64,000 nt of DNA from Acanthaster planci (GCF_001949145.1 NW_019091669.1:89281-153280); one strand, 5' to 3'; shown: positions 43,443 through 55,038, counted from the first letter of the stretch. Numbers and translations: made by a program. Notes: generated from the letters alone by a model not told the origin.

Positions 43443-45263
43443 ATGATCGAACTCCGCTCTAGGACCTTTTCTCTTCGGATGTTAGGGGCGCCAGTGTGGA
43501 CATCTTTAAGGTGCCTCTTTCTGGTGAGTTTCGTCCGCCTGTCTCAAAACGGTGTGGCACAGTCCATAACTCTAACCCGCGGGGGAAGTAATCCACCAGA
43601 CGAATACTCTGAAGTATTCGCCAGCCGAGTATTGACTATTAATTGTTCCGTTTCACACCCCCGAAGCCTAAAAACGGTTAGCTGGTTAAGAGACAGTGTC
43701 CATGAGATGACAAGAAACACGGAATTGAAAACAAACGACCGTCGAGTTACAGTGGACGAGTCCTCATCCGGGAATGAGTATCGTGTGTACTCTCTACACA
43801 TAGCAAATGTGACAACGGCAGATGCAGGGAAATATGCATGCGGTGTCAGGTGGGATAATCGTGCATACGTCTGGGGTTCTGTCATTGTTTCGGTGAAATA
43901 TTTCCCGCTGGAGGGCCCAACATGCTCAGCGTCTGTGTCAGACACATCCCCCATGAACCAGATGGTAAGGTGTGACTCGGAAGAGGGATATCCGAGGGTG
44001 ACCATCACTTGGACTGTGGAATCATCGACCGAGGAGATAAATGCTACAGTACTCGACTATCGGAAGGAAACGGAAGATGGACGAGTAAAGAGCGAGCTTC
44101 AGCTCTCCCAGCTATCGCAACCATACCTTAATCTCGTCTGCAACGTGACTAGCCCAACGTTCCCGAGCCTAAGCAAGACCTGCAACATTAGCGTCTTTGC
44201 CCCCGCGGCTGCGACCATGAGCGACTCTACCAATGCTTCACGCCAAATCAGAACAGAGGCGAATGATTCTTCAGGTAATACAGCAAGACTGGTGACTGCC
44301 TTGGCTATACCTGTGCTAGTTACATGTCTTGTCTCGGTGATCTGCCTTTGTGTCATCAAACAGAAGAGGCAAGACAGAGAATTAAGGGACTGGAGGGACA
44401 GTCCTGAAAGCAATATCGCCATGGATGCAACGAAGGATGGAAGGAGCGGAAGTGTTATCGTCCCCTACTCGGTCACCACGTTGCAACTTGACGCCAGAAG
44501 AGGAATCGCGAAATCGAGTCAGCCATTCCACGAAACCACGCACCTCGGCGGGAAGAAAATGTGCAAAGCCCGGTTGGATGTCGACGGGGGGTCTGCCACT
44601 GGTACGGAAATACCGGGACAACATCCAAAATTTCCAGATGTTCCATACTACACGGTTTCTGTGGGTGACAATGACTTCCTTGACCCTACCTACCACGGAA
44701 CGGTTAACGGTAGCTTCCATATGCATTATGAGCACGTTAAGGTAGGCACTGCTAAAGACGTCCCTGCTATGAACGTGACGAATGACGCGCCAACTCGTGA
44801 AGCGCCTTATGAAGTGCAGGTAGAAGTTCCTGGAGGATCCGCCTTGAACCGCAAGGCTAACTGTGCCGGTGGAGACCTCGAAGCGCCGTACTACACGACT
44901 GTTACAGGAGACGACGACGAGCATCACTCTGTATGCCAAGAACCACACCAGAGTAACACTCATAATTACTACGAACATGTTATCACGGACATCGCCTCTA
45001 GCGGTGTTAGTGTTACGAACGTGGCAAGTAACGCACGAAACAATCCAACTGCAAGGACGGGACAACTCGATGCCACTGAATTTAAGCACACGAAACAGAA
45101 TTGTGTGTCAAATGAAAGATCCAGCGAGGGGATGATCGATAACCCGTTTTATCAACCGTACGACGGAAAATCTCCGATGATTAAGAAAGAATCGGTTGTA
45201 GACAGTGTTGGGAGATCGGACCCTCAGTCGCCCAATAATCATGCGTACCTAGAAATATATTAA
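43443..45263 (+). CDS. Intronless Ig-domain transmembrane receptor 1 (606 aa, ITIM-type tail)
   Basis: Predicted type I plasma-membrane receptor. Signal peptide about 1-39 (hydrophobic CLFLVSFV; a start at Met13 is also possible). Ig domain 1 (V-like) has Cys68, Trp81 and the DAGKYAC signature with Cys133. Ig domain 2 has Cys161/Cys177, Trp190, Cys233 and Cys247. A Ser/Thr/Asn-rich stalk leads to a membrane span at about 283-305 and basic KQKRQ. The roughly 300-residue tail has many tyrosines: VPYYTV (Tyr402) is a canonical ITIM, HYEHV (429) and YYEHV (510) are ITIM-like, and NPFY (567-570) lies in the C-terminal block shared with its paralogues. An inhibitory SHP-recruiting role is inferred from the motifs. 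The coding sequence is one uninterrupted exon and richer in GC than its flanks. Confidence 0.88.
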   Translation: MIELRSRTFSLRMLGAPVWTSLRCLFLVSFVRLSQNGVAQSITLTRGGSNPPDEYSEVFASRVLTINCSVSHPRSLKTVSWLRDSVHEMTRNTELKTNDRRVTVDESSSGNEYRVYSLHIANVTTADAGKYACGVRWDNRAYVWGSVIVSVKYFPLEGPTCSASVSDTSPMNQMVRCDSEEGYPRVTITWTVESSTEEINATVLDYRKETEDGRVKSELQLSQLSQPYLNLVCNVTSPTFPSLSKTCNISVFAPAAATMSDSTNASRQIRTEANDSSGNTARLVTALAIPVLVTCLVSVICLCVIKQKRQDRELRDWRDSPESNIAMDATKDGRSGSVIVPYSVTTLQLDARRGIAKSSQPFHETTHLGGKKMCKARLDVDGGSATGTEIPGQHPKFPDVPYYTVSVGDNDFLDPTYHGTVNGSFHMHYEHVKVGTAKDVPAMNVTNDAPTREAPYEVQVEVPGGSALNRKANCAGGDLEAPYYTTVTGDDDEHHSVCQEPHQSNTHNYYEHVITDIASSGVSVTNVASNARNNPTARTGQLDATEFKHTKQNCVSNERSSEGMIDNPFYQPYDGKSPMIKKESVVDSVGRSDPQSPNNHAYLEIY

Positions 45264-48200
45264 TAATCTGGATAGAGCTTTTGATGTACACGTACTACAT
45301 GTACAGTTTTTTTTCTCCGAAATGTATTTTAGAGCGTTTACTTCTTCATCATATATCACAGGTTTTCCTGCACATTTATTTTCGTCACTTTATAATTATC
45401 CCTGCGAAATTTTGCATACGAAATAAGGTAAAGTATTAAGCAGAGGACGTCATTTGCTCTTTCTGTAAACTACACTGTATTATTGTTTACTCAAGAACAG
45501 CAAGCTTTTATACTTTTTCGAGCGTAGCTCGGTGAATGTTTACCTCACGACATTAGCTTCGGTGAATGACAGCTGGACAAAGTTTTTCGAACTGTCAACT
45601 GGGAAATTATTAACCTTATTTGCTTATTTTGCATAAGTAACTAGGCTGTCTAAGGATAAGAAAAAGACACTAGGAAATATATACTTCAAATATTAGGTTT
45701 ACTTGATTGTTTGCTTTAAATTGGTGGCTGTTTCTTGTACTTAATGATTCAGTTCATCATTTGTAGTTTTCCAAACAGCAACTGACAAAATCATTGTTGA
45801 AAATAACATTTGGTTTAAAGATGGTTAGGGGCCTGAACTCTTTTCTAACTGTTCATTTAAGGACCCCTTTTGGATATTCCCGTCAGTTCACTGTATTAAA
45901 TTGGATTCCGCTGGGTGAGAACGTGCTCGACGATGGATTTTGGTGCGATTCGTAATGTACAGCATTCGCAGAAATAAAACTTCATCATTTCAGTTTCTGG
46001 CACTCCTGGTTAGATTTTTTAAGCACGTTTTTGCCTCAACGGAACAGATGACAAATGATGGGCTGTACGTTTAAAGCTACTGCCAACTTATTTGATGAAA
46101 AATTTCTGTGTCAAAAACGTTCGGCAGGATAACCAAAAGGAAAGCATTTTAAAAGTTGAACATGCGTACGCGTGCACGTCCTTTTCCGACAACGAGAATA
46201 CCGATTGACTTTTAACCCCTGAAGGGCCGAACTCACTTTTAGACAGGAAGTTTGCCATTTGTCCTGAAAAAAAACCCAACCGTTTTATGGCATTGTGGTA
46301 TCTAGTTATGCTTTCGTGGAAAAAGGTGTACACTCGAGAAATCAACACAATCAAATGTTAACACTTACTTGGTAAACCAGTGACAATAATAAAAAACACA
46401 TACAGAAGGGCGACAAGTCGATGCACATGAACGTTATGAAATCGATGTCATTGTATCTCACACACATTGAGTCTAAGCAACAGCTCCCCCTCCATAGAAA
46501 GGCCAAATATTTTCACCCCTTTTGTCAGAAACCTCGGATGAAAGCACATTTTCATACATTTGGCATTTCCTTTACCAGCTATACGGAAATGTTTGACCTT
46601 GTAAAGAAGTGTACCCGCGCAGGCAGTTGCTATATGAAAGCTAGCTGGTCTAAACATAGATTATGTATCCATGCACTGGGGGATCTGTTTGTTAAGATCA
46701 GTGATCTGTTGTGTTAAATTATATGCATACGTTAGCCTTGGTTCCAAGACTTTCCTGTAGTTCATTCTGAAATTTCACCGTTAGAGGGTGATATAAGGCG
46801 GCCTAAAACTATAGTAATAATGGATTGAATTTCACATCATGTCGGTGATGACCGCTGAATTCATGCAAATGACCCCAACGTGCTTCAAGGTCACGCACGG
46901 CGCATTTCGTTACTGAAACCTCAAACTGCTCAGATTGAAGCACTCACAAAATATTTTTGATTGGGGGAAACAGGGAAGAAATTGCCGTGTCTCGAACTGC
47001 GTGTAGTGCGCAGCACAGTCACAACGAGTGAGGTCTCCGTTCGCTTTAGCATAGCAAATTTCACCGCTCTCTCTCCGTGATTGGGAATTGTTAGCATGAA
47101 TGCTCATCGCGGAGCTGAAAATGGTTAGTCGTTATAAGAAAAGACCCATCAGCGAATCTTATACGGGCACTTTAAAACCACACAAACACATAATTCTAAA
47201 CGGAACATTTTCAGTGTGAGGCTCAAACGAAGCCTTTGATTGGTTTCCCAAAAGTAAGAGGAACAGCTATGAATAACATAGGCCTACAATAAGTAAACAG
47301 CCGAACAAAATGAATAAGACCCTTATTCGGAATCTGAAAAGAAACCAACATTGCGTCCTCTGTGGTATGAAAAGGCCTTTGTGTATTTCTGTTTTTATGT
47401 AAAAGTGAGTCCAAACATTTCTACTGATGAGTGTCTTTACATGCATGCCAAAAAAAAAAATCACGCATAGGGCAGGTGAGTTTTTGTGAGGGGATCTGCC
47501 CCAGATTTGAGTAACGTGGTCCAAAATAACCAGGAGAAAAATACTTCTGAAATAGAAACAGCTGTAACACTCATCTTTCTGCCTTGGATAACAAACAACT
47601 CTTTTGCTTACAGATATGCAAATCAGCATTAGCCACAAAATACACCAATTTCATTTTCGACAGAACCTTGCGAGGTTGCACGCGCTTGTGGTCAAGATAG
47701 CCAAGCTTGATGTACGGCTATGATGTTTGGAATAAAAACGACTGTTCAGTTACGTTGCCAGCGTATGTATACGCTGTAGATAGACCCTAGGGATATTTCT
47801 GATTGATTCAACAAGTACAATACCAGGTACCTCGATTGTGTTTTTTGTCAGGCCCTTCCGGTGTTTTGTTGCCTCAAGGGGCCTTGTAAACTGTCTCTCC
47901 GACCGAGCCCACCACAGGTAGGTAGCAGGGCCTTGAATTACGCTTTGTGCTGTTCAAAATCAGTTAGTTGATGCATGACTGGAAAGTCTGGATGTCTGAC
48001 ATTTGTAACACATTGTACGCTTTGGAAATTGAGCTAAATTGATTTTTTTAGACTTTTATCTCTGAATAACTGATTTGAAAAAAAAATCAATCATTCATTA
48101 ATCCTTGCCACAGTCCAACCATTTTCTTCTAGTTTCTGCTCAATTTGTAGTGGTTAAATCAAGTAATGATTCGTGTAAGAAATCTATCATCTCAATTATG

Positions 48201-48601
48201 ATCTATGCGTACACATACACAGAGTCCAGAGGATTAATCACCATGTCACAAAAAGGGAACCCACTTATGTTCGACCCAATTTCATTGAAATACAAAAACA
48301 AAATATAACACATGTGGCCTTTTGAAACTTGTTTAAACACAAGTAATGAACTTTAGAGATATTTTGCTTATTTTATTGCTTGTTTACTTTTGCGGTTTAA
48401 GGCCAAAACGACAATACTTAGCGTGAGAATCATAATTAAATCCACATAAACATTGAATATAAACATATAAATATACGAAAATATACATCAACAGGAAAAT
48501 TACAGTTAATAAAAAACAATGGCAGCAAATTGTTCAAACAAGTAAATACATGGGGGCAAATATATATATATTTTTTCTGATAAATGCCTCAGCAGTTTTG
48601 T
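45264..48601. other. 3' flank of Ig receptor 1 and intergenic DNA
   Basis: It includes the presumed 3' UTR with AATAAA at 45973. Beyond that no gene or repeat is recognisable. Confidence 0.6.
45973..45978 (+). terminator. Candidate polyadenylation signal of Ig receptor 1
   Basis: AATAAA lies about 710 bp after the stop codon. It is the first exact hexamer I see downstream. Confidence 0.45.
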
Positions 48602-50478
48602 GTGAACTTGTGCATGTTTGATTTTTCTACCGAGACTGAAACCTACCCCCCCCGGTGTTAAATTGTTGTAACAAGTGTATTTATTTGTTTTCCCCATTTG
48701 GGGGAGACCTTTCTTAAGGACTGTGTCAGGAAAAAGTAGAGCTAAACCTCCTCTCCCCCCCGCACCCCCCCTTTCAATGTTGTGAAAGGCCGTATGCACG
48801 CCGTTCCGTGCGGCACCCACATTGGGACCACCTCGGGACGAACAATTAACATTGAAAGGGGGGGGTGCGGGGATGCAGGTCCATACACTCTAGTTACAGT
48901 AGTAAACATCCAATACCGGAGGCCACTTTTTGGGTAACTCAGTTCCAATTGGTCTGCATTTTATTCATTTTCTTTGCTTTGTTTTTGGGTTTTTGTTTTT
49001 TTGTTGTTTTTTTTTCCCATTTATAAGTGGATTTTATCCCTACTTCATTTAGACCAATGGGGGGGGGGTTTGCAGAATAGGCATCATTATTGGCGAGTGC
49101 AACATTTAACAGTAATGTACGTGCAAGTGGATATGCACAAAAATGAGGTGGTAGTGGTGGTTCGGGGGGGGGTTGTTTTCTTTTTCCCCTCCATAGCCAC
49201 TCTGTTCTGGGGGAAATACTCGACAAAAGGTTGCCCTCAAATTGGCCATTTTGTAGTACATTGGGTTAAATTTCACTGAGACTGACTTCAAACATTATTT
49301 CCAAACGTTAACAGTTTGTATAGCAAGTGCTATGAAATTACCAATAAATTTACCTATAGCTAAAGTTTAATGCAAATGGCCGAAGGAAGCTACATTTTCA
49401 CATTAAATCCTTTACAGATATAATTAGGGGGGGTGTCACACTGTAATCTCTGCATGCATCTTTATCTTTAAGTAGTGAAATCAGTGTACATAAGTCTTGG
49501 TTATCAACAATAAATGCTTGTACAGCTGCAGAATTGGATCGNAGTGTCTACATGTATACGTGAACTTGTGCGTGTTTGATTTTTCTTCCGAGACTGAAAC
49601 CTACCCCCCCGGTGTTAAATTGTTGTAACAAGTGTATTTATTTGTTTTCCCCATTTGGGGGAGACCTTTCTGAAGGACTGTGTCAGGAAAAAGTAGAGCT
49701 AAACCTCCTCTCCCCCCCCCCTTCCAATGTTGTGAAAGGCCGTATGCACGCCGTTCCGTGCGGCACCCACATTGGGACCACCTCGGGACGAACAACATTG
49801 AAAGGGGGGGTGCGGGGGGGGGGGTGCGGGGCAGGTCCATACACCCTAGTTACAGTAGTAAACATCCAATACCAGAAGCCAATTTTTGGGTAACTCAGTT
49901 CCAATTGGTCTGCATTTTATTCACTTCCTTTTGGTTTGTTTTTGGGGTTTTTTGTGTTTTTCTTTTTCCCATTTATAATTGGTTTTTTATATCTACTTCA
50001 TTTAGACCAATGGGGGGGGGGATTTGCGGAATAGGCATCATTATTGGCGAGTGCAACATTTAACAGTAATGTACGTGCAAGTGAATATGCACAAAAATGA
50101 GGTGGTAGTGGTGGTTCGGGGGGGGGGGGTTGTTTTCTTTTTCCCCTCCATAGCCACTCTGTTCTGGGGGAAATACTCGACAAAAGGTTGCCCTCAAATT
50201 GGCCATTTTGTAGTACATTGGGTTAAATTTCACTGAGACTGACTTCAAACATTATTTCCAAACGTTAACAGTTTGTATAGCAAGTGCTATGAAATTACCA
50301 ATAAATTTACCTATTGCTAAAGTTTAATGCAAATGGCCAAAGGAAGCTACATTTTCACATTAAATCCTTTACAGATATAATTGGGATCTCTGCATGCATC
50401 TTTATCTTTAAGTAGTGAAATCAGTGTACATAAGTCTTGGTTATCAACAATAAATGCTTGTACAGTTGCAGAATTGGA
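48602..50478. repeat. 958-bp tandem duplication with an N at the junction
   Basis: Copy 1 (48602-49539) and copy 2 (49560-50478) are collinear and nearly identical from GTGAACTTGTGC to GCAGAATTGGAT. They differ mainly in G/C-run lengths, a few substitutions and a roughly 20-bp insertion in copy 1 near 49430. The only ambiguous base of the window (N at 49542) sits exactly between them. All open frames inside are frame noise from homopolymers. Copy 2 ends about 25 bp from the Rep-like gene's stop codon. Confidence 0.9.
48757..48873. repeat. C/G-rich hairpin within the tandem repeat (copy 1)
   Basis: CGCACCCCCCCTTTCAATGTT is mirrored by AACATTGAAAGGGGGGGGTGCG about 65 bp further on. The same structure recurs in copy 2 at about 49711-49832. 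It may be a small foldback element inserted before the duplication. Confidence 0.6.
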
Positions 50479-50504
50479 TGGAATAACTATAGTCCATACA
50501 GTTA

Positions 50505-51194
50505 TTAATGCTGCGTGACTTCATTTTCAGTTAGAATAAGTGATGCGAAGCAGCGTGCACATGGTGGAACACCTTTTTGTTCATCTTCAAGAATTTGATG
50601 GTAGAATGCGAAAACATTCCAACGCACTGACATCATCTCAGTTTCCCTCTCATCCACACTTCCACCCTGAACAAACACTAATGGATGCTTCCCGGTGCAA
50701 AAAATGGGGGTATCTTTTTCGAGAATTAAATCTTGTGCAAAGTGTGACTTGGGAGCTGGGAGGTGAACAAGCTGACCTTCCAGTAACAGAAGCAAATCGT
50801 GCCATGGTATGATTTTGGAAGTCCAACGAAAGTCGTTCAGAAATATGACTTCAGCCTTATCTGCACCGACCCATGCAAAAGTGGTAGTTGCCGGGTTGGT
50901 AAATGTCTCATAGATTTTATTAAGTGGATCGAGTAAGAAGGTTTTCCCACAGTTTGCAGGACCAGTAATCATGATGTTGCGATATTTCCCCCTACCCTGC
51001 TCTAGAAGTGTTTTAACCGCATCACCAAAGTTTCTTTTAGAAACACCGTTGTTAAGAAGAGTATCTTCAGCACATGCTAGCCACTCCCCGTTACAAACAC
51101 ATTTGTCATTGGCGTGTGCCCTTTGTAGAATTTGAAGACGGTTCAGTCTAGATCTCTGCAGTAGCTCTTCCGAATGTGCCAGTTCCCAGGCATC
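50505..51194 (-). CDS. Rep-like gene exon 2 (SF3 helicase)
   Basis: It begins at DAWEL after a TTTTCAG acceptor and carries Walker A, Walker B and the sensor motif. It ends with a stop at 50505-50507. Confidence 0.82.
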   Translation of the reverse strand, partial: DAWELAHSEELLQRSRLNRLQILQRAHANDKCVCNGEWLACAEDTLLNNGVSKRNFGDAVKTLLEQGRGKYRNIMITGPANCGKTFLLDPLNKIYETFTNPATTTFAWVGADKAEVIFLNDFRWTSKIIPWHDLLLLLEGQLVHLPAPKSHFAQDLILEKDTPIFCTGKHPLVFVQGGSVDERETEMMSVRWNVFAFYHQILEDEQKGVPPCARCFASLILTENEVTQH

Positions 51195-52239
51195 CTGAAA
51201 ATACATGAAAACACAAATACATGTAATGCCCAACTGATTAGGAAAAATTCTAACCAGATAGATGGTGAGCAATGTTAGAATTATTTTATGGGCGAGGGGC
51301 TGGAGATTTAGAAAGTCCTTAACCTTGGGGGGGGGGTTGGAAATATAGACGGCCTTTAGCCGGAATTATTCGGGGGGGGTGTAAGGGCTTGAGATATAGA
51401 CTGTCCTTGACGGGGGGGGGAATGCAGATGTTTAGGGCCCCTTAAGCTTATTTGGGTTTTTTTGGGGGGGGGGGATTAGGTTACATTTTTTTGGGGGGGG
51501 AGTTTGAAACCCATTACACATTTCAGGCTTACTAGAAAATTTAGAAGTCGACCTATAACGGGAAATCATTGTTCATTTGGCCTACCTTGAGCACTTGGTT
51601 GACGACTTTTTCACCTCGGTTGATGATGAATTCCGCTAAGTCGGTTTTGCCCAACACTTTTTGTTGGTGGGCGAAGGCCAAGAACTCCATACGCGTCTTG
51701 AGACCCTTAGACACGGCGAGTTCGCCCACTTCGTAGGCCGAGAGGCGGGAGCGCTTGCTTCTCTTTGCGGGTCGTTCGGCGCTGCTGTCGGGCTGGACCG
51801 CTGTGTGGCGGACAGCTGAAGCAACGGCTGTACGCGGAGGGGGCGCGGTCGATAGATCGGGATGGTCCAGCGACTGGATTGCATGTTGGTCTTCTTTCAT
51901 GACGTAGTGCCACGCCGTGAAGTAGTTGTCGTGGTTACCGGAAAAGTTCACTTTTATACCGTGTCTGTACTCCAGTATGTTGCGTACTTGTAACCAGCGC
52001 CTGGCAACTTGAAGCTTAATCGCCATGTGATAGTGAAATCCCCCGTCCAAGTGACGCTCTTTGGAGCAACACCAACACACCGGTGAAGGGTGGTTTAGAG
52101 TCTGGAAAGCGGCAAGGACGAGCTCCGCAAAAGTCTCACGATTTGGCACGAGTTCCTCCTGCGCTCGACTATAAGTTATCAAGTACACTTGACGCACTTG
52201 ACGAGTGCCCAGTGTCGCCGTGCCAGGTCTGTCCGACAT
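50505..52239 (-). CDS. Rep-like protein: HUH endonuclease plus SF3 helicase, one intron, intact
   Basis: Predicted replication initiator: nicks DNA at an origin through a tyrosine, then unwinds it. Exon 1 is 52239-51586 and exon 2 is 51194-50505, both phase 0 with GTAGGC/TTTCAG borders, giving 447 aa. Visible motifs: YLITYS (motif 1, residues 19-24), HYH metal site (69-71), YVMK (Tyr112, Lys115), a basic KRSKRSR likely nuclear signal (about 159-165), Walker A GPANCGKT (296-303), Walker B VIFLND (334-339) and an IFCTGK sensor segment (382-387). A C-terminal Cys pair follows (CARC, about 430-433). This plan is shared by Rep proteins of CRESS-DNA and parvo-like replicons and by mobile elements built from them. 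Which of these it is cannot be told here. All key residues are kept and there is no stop or frameshift. It lies between Ig receptors 1 and 2 on the opposite strand. Confidence 0.85.
51195..51585 (-). other. Rep-like gene intron with G-run repeats
   Basis: This is a 391-bp intron. Between about 51295 and 51500 (plus strand) it has at least five runs of 7-10 G, separated by related units (GAGATATAGACTGTCCTT, GGAAATATAGACGGCCTTT). It resembles a decayed minisatellite and could form G-quadruplexes. Confidence 0.6.
51586..52239 (-). CDS. Rep-like gene exon 1 (HUH endonuclease)
   Basis: It carries the three HUH motifs and the basic segment. It ends after VLK at donor GTAGGC. The unspliced frame stops shortly after. 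Confidence 0.82.
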
Positions 52240-52284
52240 GATGCCTATTCTGCAAATGCCCCCGAGGGTTGAATTCGTCAGTGC

Positions 52285-52292
52285 TTTTTATA
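52285..52292 (-). promoter_or_regulatory. TATA box of the Rep-like gene
   Basis: The minus strand reads TATAAAAA about 46 bp upstream of the ATG at 52239. A start site about 30 bp downstream would leave a very short 5' UTR, typical of compact mobile or viral genes. Confidence 0.6.
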
Positions 52293-53896
52293 CGCTAAAG
52301 TCGAACAGCGACACAGGCATGTCCCACCTGTTGACGGTCCACCTGTGCGGCCGACTTACTTGGCGCCATGCCAAATTTCATGTTACATAACTGGGGTACA
52401 TCGAGTGTCTTTACCACGAACGGTCAACAGTTCGAAAGAAATATAATAAATATGAAGCACTGAGGTTTTTTTGCCGGAGCAGTGCTCCGATTGGGAGGCT
52501 GGTGTCTCCCAAAATGGCATTGAGAAATCGGAACTGTACGCCCCTCCAAACTTTCCCAGTTTCCCTAAACGCTAACGGTCAACCCTTTAAGTAAAATAGA
52601 GAGTAGATGATTCTATCTTTCTACTTTAATTATATGGTTAATCGTCGATGAGAACAATGGTAATTCTCAGTACGTGGGACCAAACCGATAAGTAATGGTA
52701 TTATGAACATTAATGATGGCGTAAAATGACTTTCACGGGTGATATTCGTTAGGTGAGGAATGGGCTGGGGTTAATTTGTCAGGGGTAAATCATGATGCCC
52801 TCCCCGGTCTACCGTTGCCGACACCGCCCATCCCCCGACCACCGCAACAATTTGACATCAAGCCCTCTAGGTCTATATAATTATAAGGGGGTGGCGAGTT
52901 GCCTTCGTTCAATGGTGACTATGTTGCGTGCCCCCGGTATACGTGCGTGTGTGTGTGTGAGAGGACTTTTTCACAACTTTGCCTGAAAGTTTAACCCCCA
53001 TATTTGGGAGATGAGGATGGCATCTCCCTTTTGATGTTGGCACCATTTACATGTAACCTCAGCTTTTCCATCTTTCGTACATCAGCATTCCGGTTTGCCA
53101 TTGTTGAAAGTTAAAAAAAGTGTTTCAGAGCACGGGTGGGACGTTGACACCCCCCAAAAAGAGCTGGCGTTGGACTGGCCTGCTTTACTTCCCTCCACAA
53201 GCTTATTTATAATGTGCAGAATGTATTCCACCTGCCATCGTTAATAATAAGCATCATGTTCATTGATACACAACACTCAAACCCTACCAAGACACAACGC
53301 ACACTTAACTCTTTGAGGGTGCTGTACCTAGGTGATGATATCCACTTGGGTAAGGTTTAATAACTCCTTTACTGCTGTATCATAGTTGTCACAATTTCAA
53401 TGGGAGCATGAAACATTAGTGAGGATGGAATGATATCTCCATATAAAGACATCGTGTGTATGCCTTGGGATACAACCATTTTTAATCTATAAATTGACAT
53501 GTTTAGAAACCCCATATAGTTGTTGACAACATTGCAAATAAATATGATTTTTTGAAAGTTACAATTAATCATGATGCTTGTCGGGCTTGGGGGCTAGTAA
53601 AAATTATCCAGTGTCAGTCCTTAATCTCTTTAACCTTAACCATGTACTTGTGATGGAAAGCACACATCAAGACCATCAGCGGGTTAAGTTTCAGAAAAAC
53701 ACACAAGTTTGCAGCCCTGTACACTTAGAACTCTGCTGCTCCTGGCACTGCTGTGAATGTGCTCCTTCATCCATTGTTTATCATCCAGGTGGTGGAATCT
53801 TCTGAATAATTTCAAGGCAGTTGGGTTGCCTAATTCTGACTCAATTAAATGGAGTGAGCTTGACCAGCTCAGTAATCTACAAGATGTAACAGGACC
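52293..53896. other. Intergenic, upstream of the Rep-like gene
   Basis: There is no supported gene. Some C- and G-runs and a short GT repeat (near 52945) are present. Confidence 0.55.
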
Positions 53897-54068
53897 CAGC
53901 GGCGGCGGAACGATTTTCAAAGGGGGGGGGCAGTTGTTAGACTGATTAATAGGCCGATCCATTAAGCCCCACCACATTATAAGCCCTGCAAAAAGTGTGG
54001 GGGCATGCCCCCAGTCGAAAAGGGGGGGGGGCACTGCCCCCCTGTCTCCCCTGCTTCCGCCGCCAGTG
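53897..54068. mobile_element. Short hAT-like MITE with GGCGGCGGAA ends
   Basis: The ends are CAGCGGCGGCGGAA and, reversed, CACTGGCGGCGGAAG. The flanks ACAGGACC (53889-53896) and ACAGGGTC (54069-54076) match at 6 of 8 bases, consistent with an aged 8-bp target duplication. The interior has G/C runs. Confidence 0.6.
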
Positions 54069-54214
54069 ACAGGGTCACATAGAGTTGTTCTAGGGTTGTT
54101 TACATTTTAAAATCGGTGTGCTTTCAACCCCACACAACAGCAGGTTCCTATGGCTTTTCGTAGACTGCTTAATCATGCTAGTCATATCATTTCATCCATG
54201 AAACCACTGTTGTC

Positions 54215-54410
54215 TTACCATTTTAGTTTTATTTTAGTTATTTTTTCTTTTTTTAAATTTTATTTACTGATGTTTTAATTCAATTTTGTAAATGTTTCAT
54301 TTTTAATTATTGTTTTCATCTATTTGTATTTTTCTTTTATTTTCAATTTCTTTATTTCATTTTGTTAAAAACATAATTTTGTTGTTATTTTCCTTGTAAT
54401 TTTGCCCTGA
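54215..54410. repeat. T-rich low-complexity tract
   Basis: About 200 bp of almost pure T/A on the plus strand with TTTTATTT and TTTCATTT words. It may be the tail of an old minus-strand retroelement. Confidence 0.5.
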
Positions 54411-54604
54411 CGTCAACAGATATTGTGCCTACATCTTTGCTAACAATGATTAAAAGCTCAGGTGCATTGCTTTCAACTACTAATCGTTCTTGCGACATTA
54501 TTTTGCCAGTCAAAATGTAAGCATGATCCTACCCAAGTAAGTCATTAAGTAAAAGTGCATGGTGATGTGTATTTCTTTTGACCTTCGTTACTGTAAGAGC
54601 CCTA

Positions 54605-55038
54605 TAGAGGGATCCCAATACGACGCTTTTAGCGTCGATCTGCACACTTCCGCGTTTGAAAACGAGGCTGTATGTGTCAGCTTCAATTCTTACTACGATC
54701 AGATGATTGAAAGTAAGGAGTCAAGACACAAAATACATAAAGGTATGTTAAATTCAGACTTCTCAGACTACACATTTTTGTGGAAGAGTCTTCCAGGATG
54801 ACTCGACACGTAAAATCAAAAAATAATGGCAATTTACAGTGAACTAACGTACCTGCGATGGACGTGTATCTGCATGTGCAGTGGGCGTGGTTTAAACTGA
54901 AGTGACATCACACATACGAACCGGATGCTGCATGTACTGTGTCGACTCCGCGGGTGTGCGCGAAGAGGTTCAACACAGAGAGCTTCGGTTTCGATGCGGA
55001 TATGCGCAGACGGCGCTAATTAATGTGAAATCCATCTA
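54605..55038 (+). mobile_element. Non-autonomous DNA element, copy 2
   Basis: The 434-bp block matches 13686-14107 along its length (for example TACGAC.CTTTTAGCGTC, GAAAACGAGGCTGTATGTG, GGATGACTCGACA and ATATGCGCAGACGGCGCTAA). The ends are inverted: TAGAGGGAT from 54605 and TAGATGGAT reading back from 55038. TA lies on each side. Confidence 0.8.

Noticed and set aside
44382-45089. 235-codon open frame antisense to Ig receptor 1
   Set aside because: It mirrors a GC-richer coding exon, has no domain, and similar antisense frames occur over the other Ig genes.
48506-50248. Many short Pro/Gly-rich open frames on both strands
   Set aside because: They come from C/G homopolymers in the tandem repeat and differ between the two copies.
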